Virus record (IMG/VR): IMGVR_UViG_3300030107_003717
Span: 1-25,162 of that record
Reading direction: 5' to 3' (one strand)
DNA length: 25,162 nt
DNA from: a virus
Below are positions 6,743-13,074 of the stretch, piece after piece. The position numbers were made by a program, and so were the translations under genes. Each line of letters starts with the position of its first letter. The stretch's first letter is position 1. The notes beneath the pieces are model-generated. The model searched no databases. It had not been told where the DNA came from and saw nothing but the letters and a program-made list of their open reading frames with translations.

Positions 6743-6989
6743 GTTCTTCTTTTGTAAAATCTTTTACAAGCAGCCTTTGAATCTTATCAATTTCAAAATT
6801 AAACTTCAGGATTGATGTCCTGATGTGTTCAGTAACCCAAGCACCATCTTTATTTACAACCTGGGCTTTATTACTTTCATTAATAAACACATAATGATCC
6901 TGACCCTTCAACTGGACATCTAATAAATTTTTTTCTAAGTTTTTACGTCTGATCTCTTTCAACGCTCTAAGTTTCTTTGAGTCACTCAT
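6714..6989 (-). CDS. Small hypothetical protein
   Basis: A 91-residue protein. A basic N-terminal helix (KKLRALKEIRRKNLEKNL) leads to a short beta-rich centre (DHYVFINESNKAQVVNKDGAW) and a C-terminal helix with FNFEIDKIQRLL. Its start overlaps the end of a 50-residue gene by 8 bp, and its 3' end overlaps the convergent gene by 29 bp. No family is recognised. It is the last gene of the leftward early region. Confidence 0.7.
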   Translation of the reverse strand: MSDSKKLRALKEIRRKNLEKNLLDVQLKGQDHYVFINESNKAQVVNKDGAWVTEHIRTSILKFNFEIDKIQRLLVKDFTKEELKEYEKSVS

Positions 6990-7134
6990 TTTCCAATTCC
7001 GCTATCCTTTTATTTATAGCATCATATCTTACACAATATTCCTTAGTTTTCATATTTTCAAACCAGTATTGCCTTTGCAGTTCTGCAAGCTGGTCATAAT
7101 AATTTTTGATCAAGTCTTTGTTGGTTTGCTCCAT
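6982..7134 (-). CDS. Small helical protein
   Basis: A 50-residue protein read from ATG 7134 to TGA 6984-6982. It is helical and charged, with aromatic residues (NYYDQLAELQRQYWFENM) and a C-terminal IAELENE. Its last codons overlap the start of the next gene (ATGAGTGA). Too short to classify. The overlaps on both sides support it as a real gene. Confidence 0.55.
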   Translation of the reverse strand: MEQTNKDLIKNYYDQLAELQRQYWFENMKTKEYCVRYDAINKRIAELENE

Positions 7135-7202
7135 AATTTTATGAGAAGTTCTAATTCAGCCACTCTTTTCTTGGCTGCTGCGATTTTTTCGGCTGTTGTC
7201 AT
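7110..7202 (-). CDS. Very small leucine-zipper-like peptide
   Basis: A 30-residue frame from ATG 7202 to TGA 7112-7110 with a strikingly regular helix: AEKIAAAKKRVAELELLIKLW. It overlaps the next gene by 25 bp and follows a candidate terminator directly. Peptides of this pattern (AKxRIxELExLI) recur in marine phages as I remember them. It could equally be a chance frame, as the length gives little statistical support. Confidence 0.4.
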   Translation of the reverse strand: MTTAEKIAAAKKRVAELELLIKLWSKPTKT

Positions 7203-7206
7203 AAAT

Positions 7207-7257
7207 AAAAAAGGGGTCTTACATGACTAAGAAGGCTGCTGGACTATCAATGCCCCT
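7207..7257 (-). terminator. Leftward terminator or attenuator after the SSB gene
   Basis: On the minus strand, AGGGG at 7257-7253 can pair with CCCCT at 7216-7212, which is followed by a run of T (7212-7207). Inside lies a 5-bp hairpin, TCTTA/TAAGA with loop GTCATG (7232-7217). It begins 5 bp after the SSB stop and would separate the recombination operon from the three small genes that follow. Confidence 0.5.
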
Positions 7258-7262
7258 ATAAA

Positions 7263-7583
7263 TCAGGCTGGTATTGCCTCGTAGTCTCTACTTCTTACTG
7301 GTAATGTGAAATTATCTACATTTACCTCAATAGATGCTCCACTACTGCCATCTCTTCTTTCAAAGGTTTTTAATTTGCCAGCACCAACTACTGTTATCTG
7401 GTTGCCTTTCTTTACATAATTTGCAATCACATCACCACGATTGCCCCAGACAGTGCAATCAAATTGTGTCGTTACATCTTGAATATTAGTAAGCAAAGTG
7501 AAGCTAGTCACTTTTGTTCCTTTTGCAGTTTCTTTCTGCACTGGATCTGAGGCTAAGTTGCCAACGGCTGTTACGTTTAACAT
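7263..7583 (-). CDS. ssb: Single-stranded DNA-binding protein
   Basis: A 106-residue OB-fold SSB that coats single-stranded DNA during replication and recombination. Signature segments are GNLASDP near the N-terminus, then TSFTLLTN, FDCTVWG, YVKKGNQITVVG and the C-terminal VNVDNFTLP strand. The order and spacing are those of bacterial SSB. It is shorter than the usual bacterial protein and ends in YEAIPA, with no linker and no acidic DDDIPF-type tip, so it probably lacks the standard docking site for host partners. It is the last gene of the leftward recombination operon, downstream of Rad52-like and HTH genes. Confidence 0.88.
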   Translation of the reverse strand: MLNVTAVGNLASDPVQKETAKGTKVTSFTLLTNIQDVTTQFDCTVWGNRGDVIANYVKKGNQITVVGAGKLKTFERRDGSSGASIEVNVDNFTLPVRSRDYEAIPA

Positions 7584-7592
7584 AATAAAAAT

Positions 7593-7787
7593 TTAATTAG
7601 GGTTGTTTGATTTGTTTTGCCAATCCTCAATATCCTCTCGGTTGTACCGAATAGTGTTATTAAGGATGACAGTCCATTTTGGGCCACTTGGATGACCCTT
7701 GCGAGTTTTGGTTCTCCAAAGTCGCACAGTTTGAGGTTTTACACCAAGCTCTTCAGCTAATTGATCTGAGGTTAAAAGTTCATTCAT
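7593..7787 (-). CDS. Excisionase/MerR-type small HTH DNA-binding protein
   Basis: A 64-residue protein with a winged-helix HTH_17-like fold: LTSDQLAEELGV, then KPQTVRLWRTKT as recognition helix, a wing around GPKWTVILNNTIRYN, and REDIEDWQ at the end. This family includes phage Xis proteins and small regulators. It has one of the clearest ribosome binding sites here (AAGGAGG before the ATG), and the ATG overlaps the Rad52 gene stop (ATGA). No integrase is visible in the window, so a regulator is as likely as an excisionase. Confidence 0.8.
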   Translation of the reverse strand: MNELLTSDQLAEELGVKPQTVRLWRTKTRKGHPSGPKWTVILNNTIRYNREDIEDWQNKSNNPN

Positions 7788-8416
7788 GAATCCTCCTTAT
7801 CTAAAATAAGTGTGAGTAAACCATCTCTTTGATCTTCACTAATAGCATTAGATTCATATCGCTTTGAAATGTTTTTCTTTAACAAACCAAGCTTGTCTTT
7901 GTTGCCTGGTTTATTTATAAAGGCTTCACATTCTTTGATGAACTTATCACTTTCGGATCTGTCAATCGGTTTATTACTTGAGACAGTTGGTTTACTATCA
8001 TCAGGTTTTAACCATGCCTTGTCCTTATCGTATAAAGACAGGCCAAATTGATCTCCAAACTGCATCAACGCACGTTTTCTTGCATCACTTTCTGCTTCTT
8101 TTACTGCTGATTCGTACTTATCACCAATACTGCCCATGCGGCCATGACCAGCACCTGTGCCTTCTCTGACAATATCACCAACAGTAATTCTTACTCTTGC
8201 AATGTAAGTAATACATTTAGGATCTTCAGACACTAAAAATGTTTCCAAAGTTTCAGAACTCCAGCCATCAAAACCGAAAATGCGGTTGGCTTCCTGTATG
8301 ACGTGCCAGCTTTCAACATAAGCTAATTTCTGGCCACCTCCACCTGGTCTAAAGGTGACATTTTTTTGATTAATTTTTTGATTAAGCAGTTTTTTCTGCT
8401 CTTCATTAAAACTCAT
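7784..8416 (-). CDS. Rad52-family single-strand annealing protein
   Basis: About 210 residues from ATG 8416. The frame extends 9 codons further to ATG 8443, but 8416 overlaps the previous TGA as ATGA, the coupling used by its neighbours. The Rad52 core is clear: FRPGGGGQKLAYVESW (22-37), ANRIFGFDGWS (43-53), a beta region with ARVRITVG, GAGHGRMGSIG (88-98) and EAESDARKRALMQFGDQFG (107-125), then LYDKDKAW. Such proteins anneal complementary strands and pair with a 5'-3' exonuclease, here encoded directly upstream. The C-terminal third is Lys-rich, helical and not conserved in the family. It probably works in recombination-linked replication of the phage genome. Confidence 0.88.
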   Translation of the reverse strand: MSFNEEQKKLLNQKINQKNVTFRPGGGGQKLAYVESWHVIQEANRIFGFDGWSSETLETFLVSEDPKCITYIARVRITVGDIVREGTGAGHGRMGSIGDKYESAVKEAESDARKRALMQFGDQFGLSLYDKDKAWLKPDDSKPTVSSNKPIDRSESDKFIKECEAFINKPGNKDKLGLLKKNISKRYESNAISEDQRDGLLTLILDKEDS

Positions 8417-9216
8417 TTTTCTAAGGGGGTTGAAAATGCCCATCGGGGCAAGGATAAAGATTGAACTCCTGTTTTACACCAGCTTGGCCAATCATCAAGC
8501 AGGCGGCATTCGGCAATTCTGTCTAAAGCTTCTCTAGACAGTCTTTGCCCTTCTTGCAACGCATCATCATCAAGCTCCCATAATCCAACATCGAATGGAT
8601 ATTCAGATTGCACCACAAGAAAGATAAATCTCTTTGCTGATGGAATGCCAGATAAATAATGAGCGCATTGAAGATGATACTTAAAATTAGCAACTGCTTT
8701 TGCAAAGTCTCTAGGGTTTGCTCCTGATCTACTGGTTTTTAAATCCACAATTGTTTCTTTGTTTAACCAATCAGGTCTGCACTTACAGGTCAAACCAGAG
8801 GTGGTATCTTCCCACCAGTATGATTTTTCTGCAATACCAAAACTCAACAACTTCTTTGCATGGGGTTCTGCAAAAACCGCATCTCTCATCTTGATAGCAT
8901 TTGCCATATCAGATTCAGTGACAGCAGTCATACCTTTTTCTTCGGCTTCCTTTGCCTCTTCCTTACCTTTTTTGGTTGTCCTTGATGATACTGCAACAAA
9001 CCTTTTTGTCAGTTCATCAGGTTCAAGAACGGCACAATGAGTTAGTGTTCCCAAGAGCATTGCACTTGTCGGTTTATGTTCTGGCCTTTCGGGATTAAGA
9101 AAAGAGTTCCAGTAAGCCTTTGGGCCATGAGATACCATTACTTTTTGCATAGATGCAGAAATAGCATCATCAGCATGGTATTTTTCGTTTGAAATTTGGA
9201 TTGATCCTGTTGTCAT
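8413..9216 (-). CDS. RecE-like PD-(D/E)XK exonuclease
   Basis: A 267-residue nuclease expected to resect double-stranded DNA ends to give 3' tails for the Rad52-like protein. Motifs: GTLTHCAVLEP (56-66, with His60), CRPDW (146-150, Asp149), VDLKTS (157-162, the Asp158/Lys160 pair) and YHLQCAHYL (180-188, Gln183 and Tyr187), the order in the exonuclease VIII/DUF3799-like branch. A Lys/Glu-rich insertion at 80-95 is probably flexible. Its ATG overlaps the previous TAA (TAATG) and its stop overlaps the next ATG (ATGA), so nuclease and annealer are translationally coupled. Family-level confidence is high; polarity is inferred from the family. Confidence 0.85.
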   Translation of the reverse strand: MTTGSIQISNEKYHADDAISASMQKVMVSHGPKAYWNSFLNPERPEHKPTSAMLLGTLTHCAVLEPDELTKRFVAVSSRTTKKGKEEAKEAEEKGMTAVTESDMANAIKMRDAVFAEPHAKKLLSFGIAEKSYWWEDTTSGLTCKCRPDWLNKETIVDLKTSRSGANPRDFAKAVANFKYHLQCAHYLSGIPSAKRFIFLVVQSEYPFDVGLWELDDDALQEGQRLSREALDRIAECRLLDDWPSWCKTGVQSLSLPRWAFSTPLEK

Positions 9217-9503
9217 TATTTAAATCCTAAAAAAGTAGAGCCTTTATGTTGAAGAATTGTGAAAGTAGAAATCTTTTCGCAATCTTCACAAGAAAACTCA
9301 ATAGAAATAGCACCTCTGCACCTTGAGCTTGGATTTTCTTCATTAGATGTTTTTTCAACTCTTAAATTTTGATATTCATCAAAAATGGTTACACAGTCAC
9401 TTTGTTGATCTTCATTTGTAGACCAGATTCGATAAGCCTGTTGATGGAGATACTCACAGTTACAAAAGGGACAACAAAGAAATTCGTCATAAAAACTTGT
9501 CAT
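9216..9503 (-). CDS. Zinc-ribbon-like small protein
   Basis: A 95-residue protein from ATG 9503; the frame opens 18 codons upstream, but 9503 overlaps the previous stop as ATGA. Two Cys pairs, C11-P-F-C14 and C72-E-D-C75, separated by a polar, acidic region, look like a zinc ribbon; C10, C16, C37 and C62 are also present. The order of knuckle, beta strands and knuckle suggests a structural zinc site, often used in nucleic-acid or protein contacts. It lies between an unknown gene and the nuclease, so it may be an accessory of recombination. No specific family is recognised. Confidence 0.7.
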   Translation of the reverse strand: MTSFYDEFLCCPFCNCEYLHQQAYRIWSTNEDQQSDCVTIFDEYQNLRVEKTSNEENPSSRCRGAISIEFSCEDCEKISTFTILQHKGSTFLGFK

Positions 9504-9787
9504 GAGTCTGTGTACTTCTTTGTGTGAGGGCCATATTGCATTATCAAACGTGGCCATGTTTTCAAAATAAGTGCCTTATCCTGTGGCATTGCAACAAGAC
9601 CAGCCTGTGCTAATCGTTTTAAAAATGGTGATGCGTCTGGAGAATCAATTACAGATGCAAATGTATTAAAGATTTCTTTATCGGTCATAGGTAAAGTAGA
9701 AGTGCCGAGGTTGAGGCGTTCAGGGGTTGGTCGCTTCTTCCTCGGTTGTTTATGGAAGCGCAGACCAAGATCATATTCACTCATCAT
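9500..9787 (-). CDS. Small hypothetical protein
   Basis: A 95-residue protein from ATG 9787, which overlaps the TGA of the 45-residue gene. A TTG frame extension to 9808 is less likely, since it starts inside that gene. The N-terminal third is basic (RFHKQPRKKRPTPER), followed by helices (EIFNTFASVI, FLKRLAQAGLVAM) and a WPRLIMQYG segment. A GAGGAG purine stretch lies 11 bp before the ATG. A basic, helical protein in a recombination operon might bind DNA, but no motif shows this. Confidence 0.65.
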   Translation of the reverse strand: MMSEYDLGLRFHKQPRKKRPTPERLNLGTSTLPMTDKEIFNTFASVIDSPDASPFLKRLAQAGLVAMPQDKALILKTWPRLIMQYGPHTKKYTDS

Positions 9788-9921
9788 TTTCTGGCAAGCT
9801 CCTCGCAAGCAGCCTCGACATTATATGTTAAGCAATCTATCTTTGTAGATTGAAGTAATGAATCTGTAAGTGCAAAATATCCTATGCCAAAAATGCAAAG
9901 ATAGAGTAGAGCGTGTTTCAT
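9784..9921 (-). CDS. 45-residue membrane peptide
   Basis: Read from ATG 9921 to TGA 9786-9784. Residues 4-24 (ALLYLCIFGIGYFALTDSLL) form one membrane segment, followed by a polar tail with two Cys (C35 and C42) and a charged end EELARK. The stop overlaps the next ATG (ATGA), and a promoter with good boxes lies upstream with its -10 box 25 bp before the ATG, so it is the first gene of the recombination operon. No family is recognised. A membrane peptide made first from an early operon could act on the host envelope. Confidence 0.6.
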   Translation of the reverse strand: MKHALLYLCIFGIGYFALTDSLLQSTKIDCLTYNVEAACEELARK

Positions 9922-9946
9922 GGGGTTGGGTTTCAGGGGCTTTCTA

Positions 9947-9975
9947 ATAATAACTAACGGTCAACACTTGTCAAC
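9947..9975 (-). promoter_or_regulatory. Leftward promoter of the recombination operon with duplicated GTTGAC box
   Basis: On the minus strand the -35 TTGACA (9974-9969), 16-bp spacer and -10 TATTAT (9952-9947) form a sigma-70-type promoter. A second GTTGAC follows 10 bp after the first, giving GTTGACAAGTGTTGAC at 9975-9960. The -10 box lies 25 bp before ATG 9921. The same layout precedes the gene at 11571. Confidence 0.7.
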
Positions 9976-9977
9976 GC

Positions 9978-10655
9978 TTAAAGTATATTTAGTTGATAAT
10001 TTGGTAAAAATAAATTTTTTTGTTCTTTTTCTTTATTTAGTTTCTCTTTAACATAGTCAAAATATTCTTTATTTATCTCGATACCTGTAAAATCTATTGA
10101 TAAATCTCTGCATACTTCAGCAGTTACTCCAGAACCCATAAAAGGGTCTAAAACAGAAACTGGATTAAACCATTCAATTAAATTTTTTATTAACTTATAA
10201 GGTTTGCTCCATGCTCCTAATTTATTATTCATATTGCGTGGATAAATTAAAACGCTGTTAAGTTGCTTTTGATCTTTTGGTTGATATATTCTTTTCCCTA
10301 ATTTATCCATACCTATAGAACCATTACCTTTTTTTACTGCTTTTGTATTTTGATATTCACCAACACTTGCCGATTTTGGCTGTCCATAAATGTATATGTA
10401 ATCATGAGTTATTCGTGGTAAATCATTACTGACCCATCTACCATCAGCAAAATGCCAGACTAACTCTGTTTTTGGGATGCCAAATTTTTCCTCAACTATA
10501 TGTCTTGATTTAGGATTACAAAAACAAATAATATTTGAAGATAATTTAAAATTTATTTTGTTCCAATCTTGAAAAGGTGGATCAAGAATCATTAGATCGT
10601 ATTGACCTAATGACTCAATAATTTTAAAACAATCTTTGTTGTGTAAATTTATCAT
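9978..10655 (-). CDS. Adenine-type DNA methyltransferase
   Basis: About 225 residues from ATG 10655, which has a GGGAGGG ribosome-binding site just upstream; the frame extends to ATG 10676 but overlaps the previous gene. DPPF (25-28) is catalytic motif IV and FMGSG (172-176) is SAM-binding motif I. This order, IV before I, is that of the beta class of N6-adenine or N4-cytosine enzymes, and DPP[FY] favours adenine as target. Between them the target-recognition region is basic and aromatic. No restriction endonuclease partner is seen, so it is probably an orphan enzyme, for example to protect phage DNA. Specificity cannot be read from the sequence. Confidence 0.85.
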   Translation of the reverse strand: MINLHNKDCFKIIESLGQYDLMILDPPFQDWNKINFKLSSNIICFCNPKSRHIVEEKFGIPKTELVWHFADGRWVSNDLPRITHDYIYIYGQPKSASVGEYQNTKAVKKGNGSIGMDKLGKRIYQPKDQKQLNSVLIYPRNMNNKLGAWSKPYKLIKNLIEWFNPVSVLDPFMGSGVTAEVCRDLSIDFTGIEINKEYFDYVKEKLNKEKEQKNLFLPNYQLNIL

Positions 10656-10656
10656 T

Positions 10657-11130
10657 TCAATATCCCTCCCATCCATCAGCAGCTACTGGGCCTCTAGCAT
10701 TTTTTTCTCTAAAAGAATCCATGCTTGCTTGCTCTTCTTTTGTAAAGTTAAGCTGCCCTACTAAATGGCTATAATCATATCCAATAATTTCTGCTAACTC
10801 TTCGATCTTGTAAACAATATCGTTGTATCTAGCTCTTATTTCTGTTAGATACCATTCTTTGTAAAGATCAGGATGTCTAAATTTTCTAGTGTAAACAATA
10901 TCTGTCAAAGAATCAGAACTACCTAAAGAAACTCTGTAGTTGTGGTCATTCATCCAGTTTCTGAAATTAACTAAAAAGCATTGTTTTAAGCCATTGTCAT
11001 CTTTGTATCTGCTGAGTTCTAAACCTGTCTCAAACCTTTGTAAAGGTTGTTTTATTTTGTTTAGTTTAGTTTCGTAAGCAGAGATAAGCATTTGTATCTC
11101 TGCATCAGGTAAATTTTGATATATAGTCAT
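10657..11130 (-). CDS. Hypothetical protein of the methyltransferase cassette
   Basis: A 157-residue soluble protein, mostly helical and charged: NLPDAEIQMLISAYETKLNK near the N-terminus, a beta-like centre (QCFLVNFRNWMN), a SDSLTDIVYTRKF segment, a helical RARYNDIVYKIEELAEIIG stretch, and a Gly-rich C-terminus. It starts right after the stop of the 146-residue gene, and its stop lies one base before the methyltransferase ATG, so the three are one transcript. No family is recognised and no catalytic motif is evident. A cofactor or target of the methyltransferase is only a position-based guess. Confidence 0.7.
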   Translation of the reverse strand: MTIYQNLPDAEIQMLISAYETKLNKIKQPLQRFETGLELSRYKDDNGLKQCFLVNFRNWMNDHNYRVSLGSSDSLTDIVYTRKFRHPDLYKEWYLTEIRARYNDIVYKIEELAEIIGYDYSHLVGQLNFTKEEQASMDSFREKNARGPVAADGWEGY

Positions 11131-11571
11131 TTATTTAGCCTCCATTACTTTTCTATAGCCGTCACCATCTTGACCTGTAAAATGTGGTTCTTTAGCTGAA
11201 GTACATCTAGCCATTGCTTCTAACCATTCTTCGTCATTGCTTTCTGCAATAAATTTAAACATCTCGTAATGAAAGATAAAAAGACCTTGATACTTAATTC
11301 TGCATTTTCTATCAGCTTCATTGTCAGAAGTAAATCTACCTGGGAAAAAATAAGTTTTGCCGTTGCCATGATATAAAAATGATTTTTTGTTGAAAAATTG
11401 ACCAAGATCAACGTCTTTGTAGTTTTCTTCTAATTGAGCAAGAGTTTTTTTGCTTTCTTCAATTAATTTGTGATTTGTAGTCTTAACTCCATTTGCAAGC
11501 TCAAGTTCTGCTTGTGCCTTCCAATTAAGGTACATATGAAGTTCGGCTTTGGTTGCTTTAGTTAGTTCCAT
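11131..11571 (-). CDS. Hypothetical protein heading the methyltransferase cassette
   Basis: A 146-residue soluble protein. Its first 65 residues are Lys/Glu/Leu-rich and helical. The centre has aromatic beta-like segments (FFNKKSFLYH, KTYFFPGRF, YQGLFIFHYEMFKF), and the C-terminus is acidic. It follows the second duplicated-box promoter at the same distance as the recombination operon, and is the first gene of the cassette. It is not obviously related to the 157-residue neighbour. Function is unknown. Confidence 0.7.
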   Translation of the reverse strand: MELTKATKAELHMYLNWKAQAELELANGVKTTNHKLIEESKKTLAQLEENYKDVDLGQFFNKKSFLYHGNGKTYFFPGRFTSDNEADRKCRIKYQGLFIFHYEMFKFIAESNDEEWLEAMARCTSAKEPHFTGQDGDGYRKVMEAK

Positions 11572-11596
11572 TTGAATCGGGGGTTGATTTACCTTT

Positions 11597-11626
11597 ATAT
11601 TACATCAGGTGTCAACAACTGTCAAC
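11597..11626 (-). promoter_or_regulatory. Leftward promoter of the methyltransferase cassette with duplicated GTTGAC box
   Basis: On the minus strand the -35 TTGACA (11625-11620), 17-bp spacer and -10 TAATAT (11602-11597) sit 25 bp before ATG 11571. A second GTTGAC follows 10 bp after the first (GTTGACAGTTGTTGAC, 11626-11611). The -35 box overlaps the TGA of the upstream nuclease gene. It is near-identical in design to the promoter at 9947-9975. Confidence 0.7.
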
Positions 11627-11861
11627 AAGGTTTCATTACTTTTACATCAAATCCCTTTTCTTTTAACTCTTCAATCCTATATTTTTGGATTTCACTTAAT
11701 CTTCCCTTCGGCCCTTTTACCTCAATAAATTTGACCTCATCTGGTTTCATACATATTAAATCAGGCAAACCAGCTTTGTTGCACATAATTAACTTGATTA
11801 CTGTCCATCCTTCTTTTTCGTGCCTGTCGATCAGCTTCTTCTGATATTGAGCCTCTGTCAT
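11622..11861 (-). CDS. VRR-NUC domain nuclease
   Basis: A 79-residue stand-alone VRR-NUC protein of the PD-(D/E)XK fold. The key residues are visible: E3 and Q5 in the N-terminal helix, NKAGLPDLI (28-36, with Asp34), FIEVKGPKGRLSEIQ (45-59, with Glu47 and Lys49), then the final helix and strand. Family members are structure-specific or Holliday-junction-type nucleases, and small phage versions usually sit beside helicases. Here it lies directly downstream of the SNF2-like helicase and overlaps its 3' end by 101 bp in another frame. A role in resolving branched replication or recombination DNA is likely. Confidence 0.85.
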   Translation of the reverse strand: MTEAQYQKKLIDRHEKEGWTVIKLIMCNKAGLPDLICMKPDEVKFIEVKGPKGRLSEIQKYRIEELKEKGFDVKVMKPC

Positions 11862-13074
11862 TTCTGTAATGCTTGATCGTATAGCTTTCCTTTGATTGTA
11901 CTACCTGATAAACTTTTGGCTCGATTCCCTTTTCTGCAAAAATATAATGGATTTTATTCTTCCTTTCCCTGCCAAGAAAACTTGCCCTCTCCCTACCCTG
12001 TAAATAACTTAATGCAGAATAATCTATTCCTAAAAAAATTAAGTGATCGGCACTGCTTAAATTCACACCTTCACGACAACTCTTTACCTGACCGATAAAA
12101 ACAGAATCACTTACAGCATTAAATATATCAGGGTCATCTGTTGCCTTATGACCAAAACTTTCTCTAAGCATTTTGCCTTCAGCTATAAAACAATATAAAA
12201 TAGCAATCCTTCCACTAAAGTTATTTTTTATATAATTAATCTTGCTTTTATCAAATACAACAGCACCATGGTTCTCAGTAATTACATGACCATTATAAAT
12301 CTGACGTAACTTGCTCATAACTTTAGCCCCTGTATCTGCAACAACTGATCTTCCTCCAGGTCTACCGATAACACCGTTTTTTAGTATTCGATAAGCAAGC
12401 CTGTAAGTTCTTCTCGACATCTTCACAAGATGCACTTCTTCCTCAACCTCCTGAGTAAAACCAGCCTCTTTTTGGGTCATTTGTACCGTATAAGGCTCAA
12501 TATCTTTTAAAATCCTGCTTTGTTTAGCATCTGAATAATCTTTGATCACAACACCAGTACCTACTCTTTTCTCCTTTACATCAACATAATCACTAGCCCA
12601 TTTATAAAAATTTTGATATCTACTCCAAAGAAAAGGTGTCAATGACCATTGATGATATAGTTGACTGAAACTCTCAGGACTTGGTGTTCCACTCATCAGA
12701 ATGATGCTGTTATATCTAAGCTGCAAGATATTCTGATATCGTTGTGATGGTTTTGGAAATGCTCCCACACTATGGGCTTCATCAACAATGATCATATTCC
12801 AACTTGTACCCTTAAAATTTTTTAACTGCTCAAAATTAGTAATGGATACTACCTTCTCAAGATTCATCTTCTCAACATCACTTTTTATACTTGGGATTGC
12901 CTTTTTCTTGGTGATCACCAACACCTTCTCAAGTGCCATATTGCTAACAACAGACAGTGCCACCATTGTTTTGCCTGTTCTGCACTCACCACTTAAATAT
13001 GCACCTTTTTTGATTTGACAAAGCCTGGTTAACTTACTGCTTGCCACTTTTTGATATTTTCTTAATTTAACCAT
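11761..13074 (-). CDS. SNF2/DEAH-type phage helicase
   Basis: A 437-residue superfamily 2 ATPase that probably remodels or unwinds branched DNA. Walker A is GECRTGKT (29-36), Walker B is DEAH (98-101), motif III is SGTP (128-131), and the arginine-finger motif VI is QGRERAS (359-365) followed by LGRERK. Residues 405-437 are encoded in the 101-bp overlap with the VRR-NUC gene and are Arg/Gln/Ser-rich, unlike the rest. They look like overprinted sequence past the conserved helicase end. The gene starts at 13074, divergent from the ribbon-helix-helix gene. Family assignment is firm, but the exact DNA substrate is not readable. Confidence 0.88.
   Translation of the reverse strand: MVKLRKYQKVASSKLTRLCQIKKGAYLSGECRTGKTMVALSVVSNMALEKVLVITKKKAIPSIKSDVEKMNLEKVVSITNFEQLKNFKGTSWNMIIVDEAHSVGAFPKPSQRYQNILQLRYNSIILMSGTPSPESFSQLYHQWSLTPFLWSRYQNFYKWASDYVDVKEKRVGTGVVIKDYSDAKQSRILKDIEPYTVQMTQKEAGFTQEVEEEVHLVKMSRRTYRLAYRILKNGVIGRPGGRSVVADTGAKVMSKLRQIYNGHVITENHGAVVFDKSKINYIKNNFSGRIAILYCFIAEGKMLRESFGHKATDDPDIFNAVSDSVFIGQVKSCREGVNLSSADHLIFLGIDYSALSYLQGRERASFLGRERKNKIHYIFAEKGIEPKVYQVVQSKESYTIKHYRNDRGSISEEADRQARKRRMDSNQVNYVQQSWFA

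Noticed and set aside
7222-7260. 12-codon plus-strand frame encoding MTKKAAGLSMPL
   Set aside because: It lies inside the candidate leftward terminator, on the strand opposite to all neighbouring genes, and is too short to support.
11572-11844. 90-codon plus-strand frame opposite the VRR-NUC gene
   Set aside because: It is the antisense of a well-supported nuclease gene and of its downstream promoter, with no family features.
10655-11861. Restriction-modification system formed by the methyltransferase and the VRR-NUC protein
   Set aside because: A promoter and two other genes lie between them, VRR-NUC proteins are structure-specific nucleases that pair with helicases, and no target-recognition domain is seen in the nuclease.
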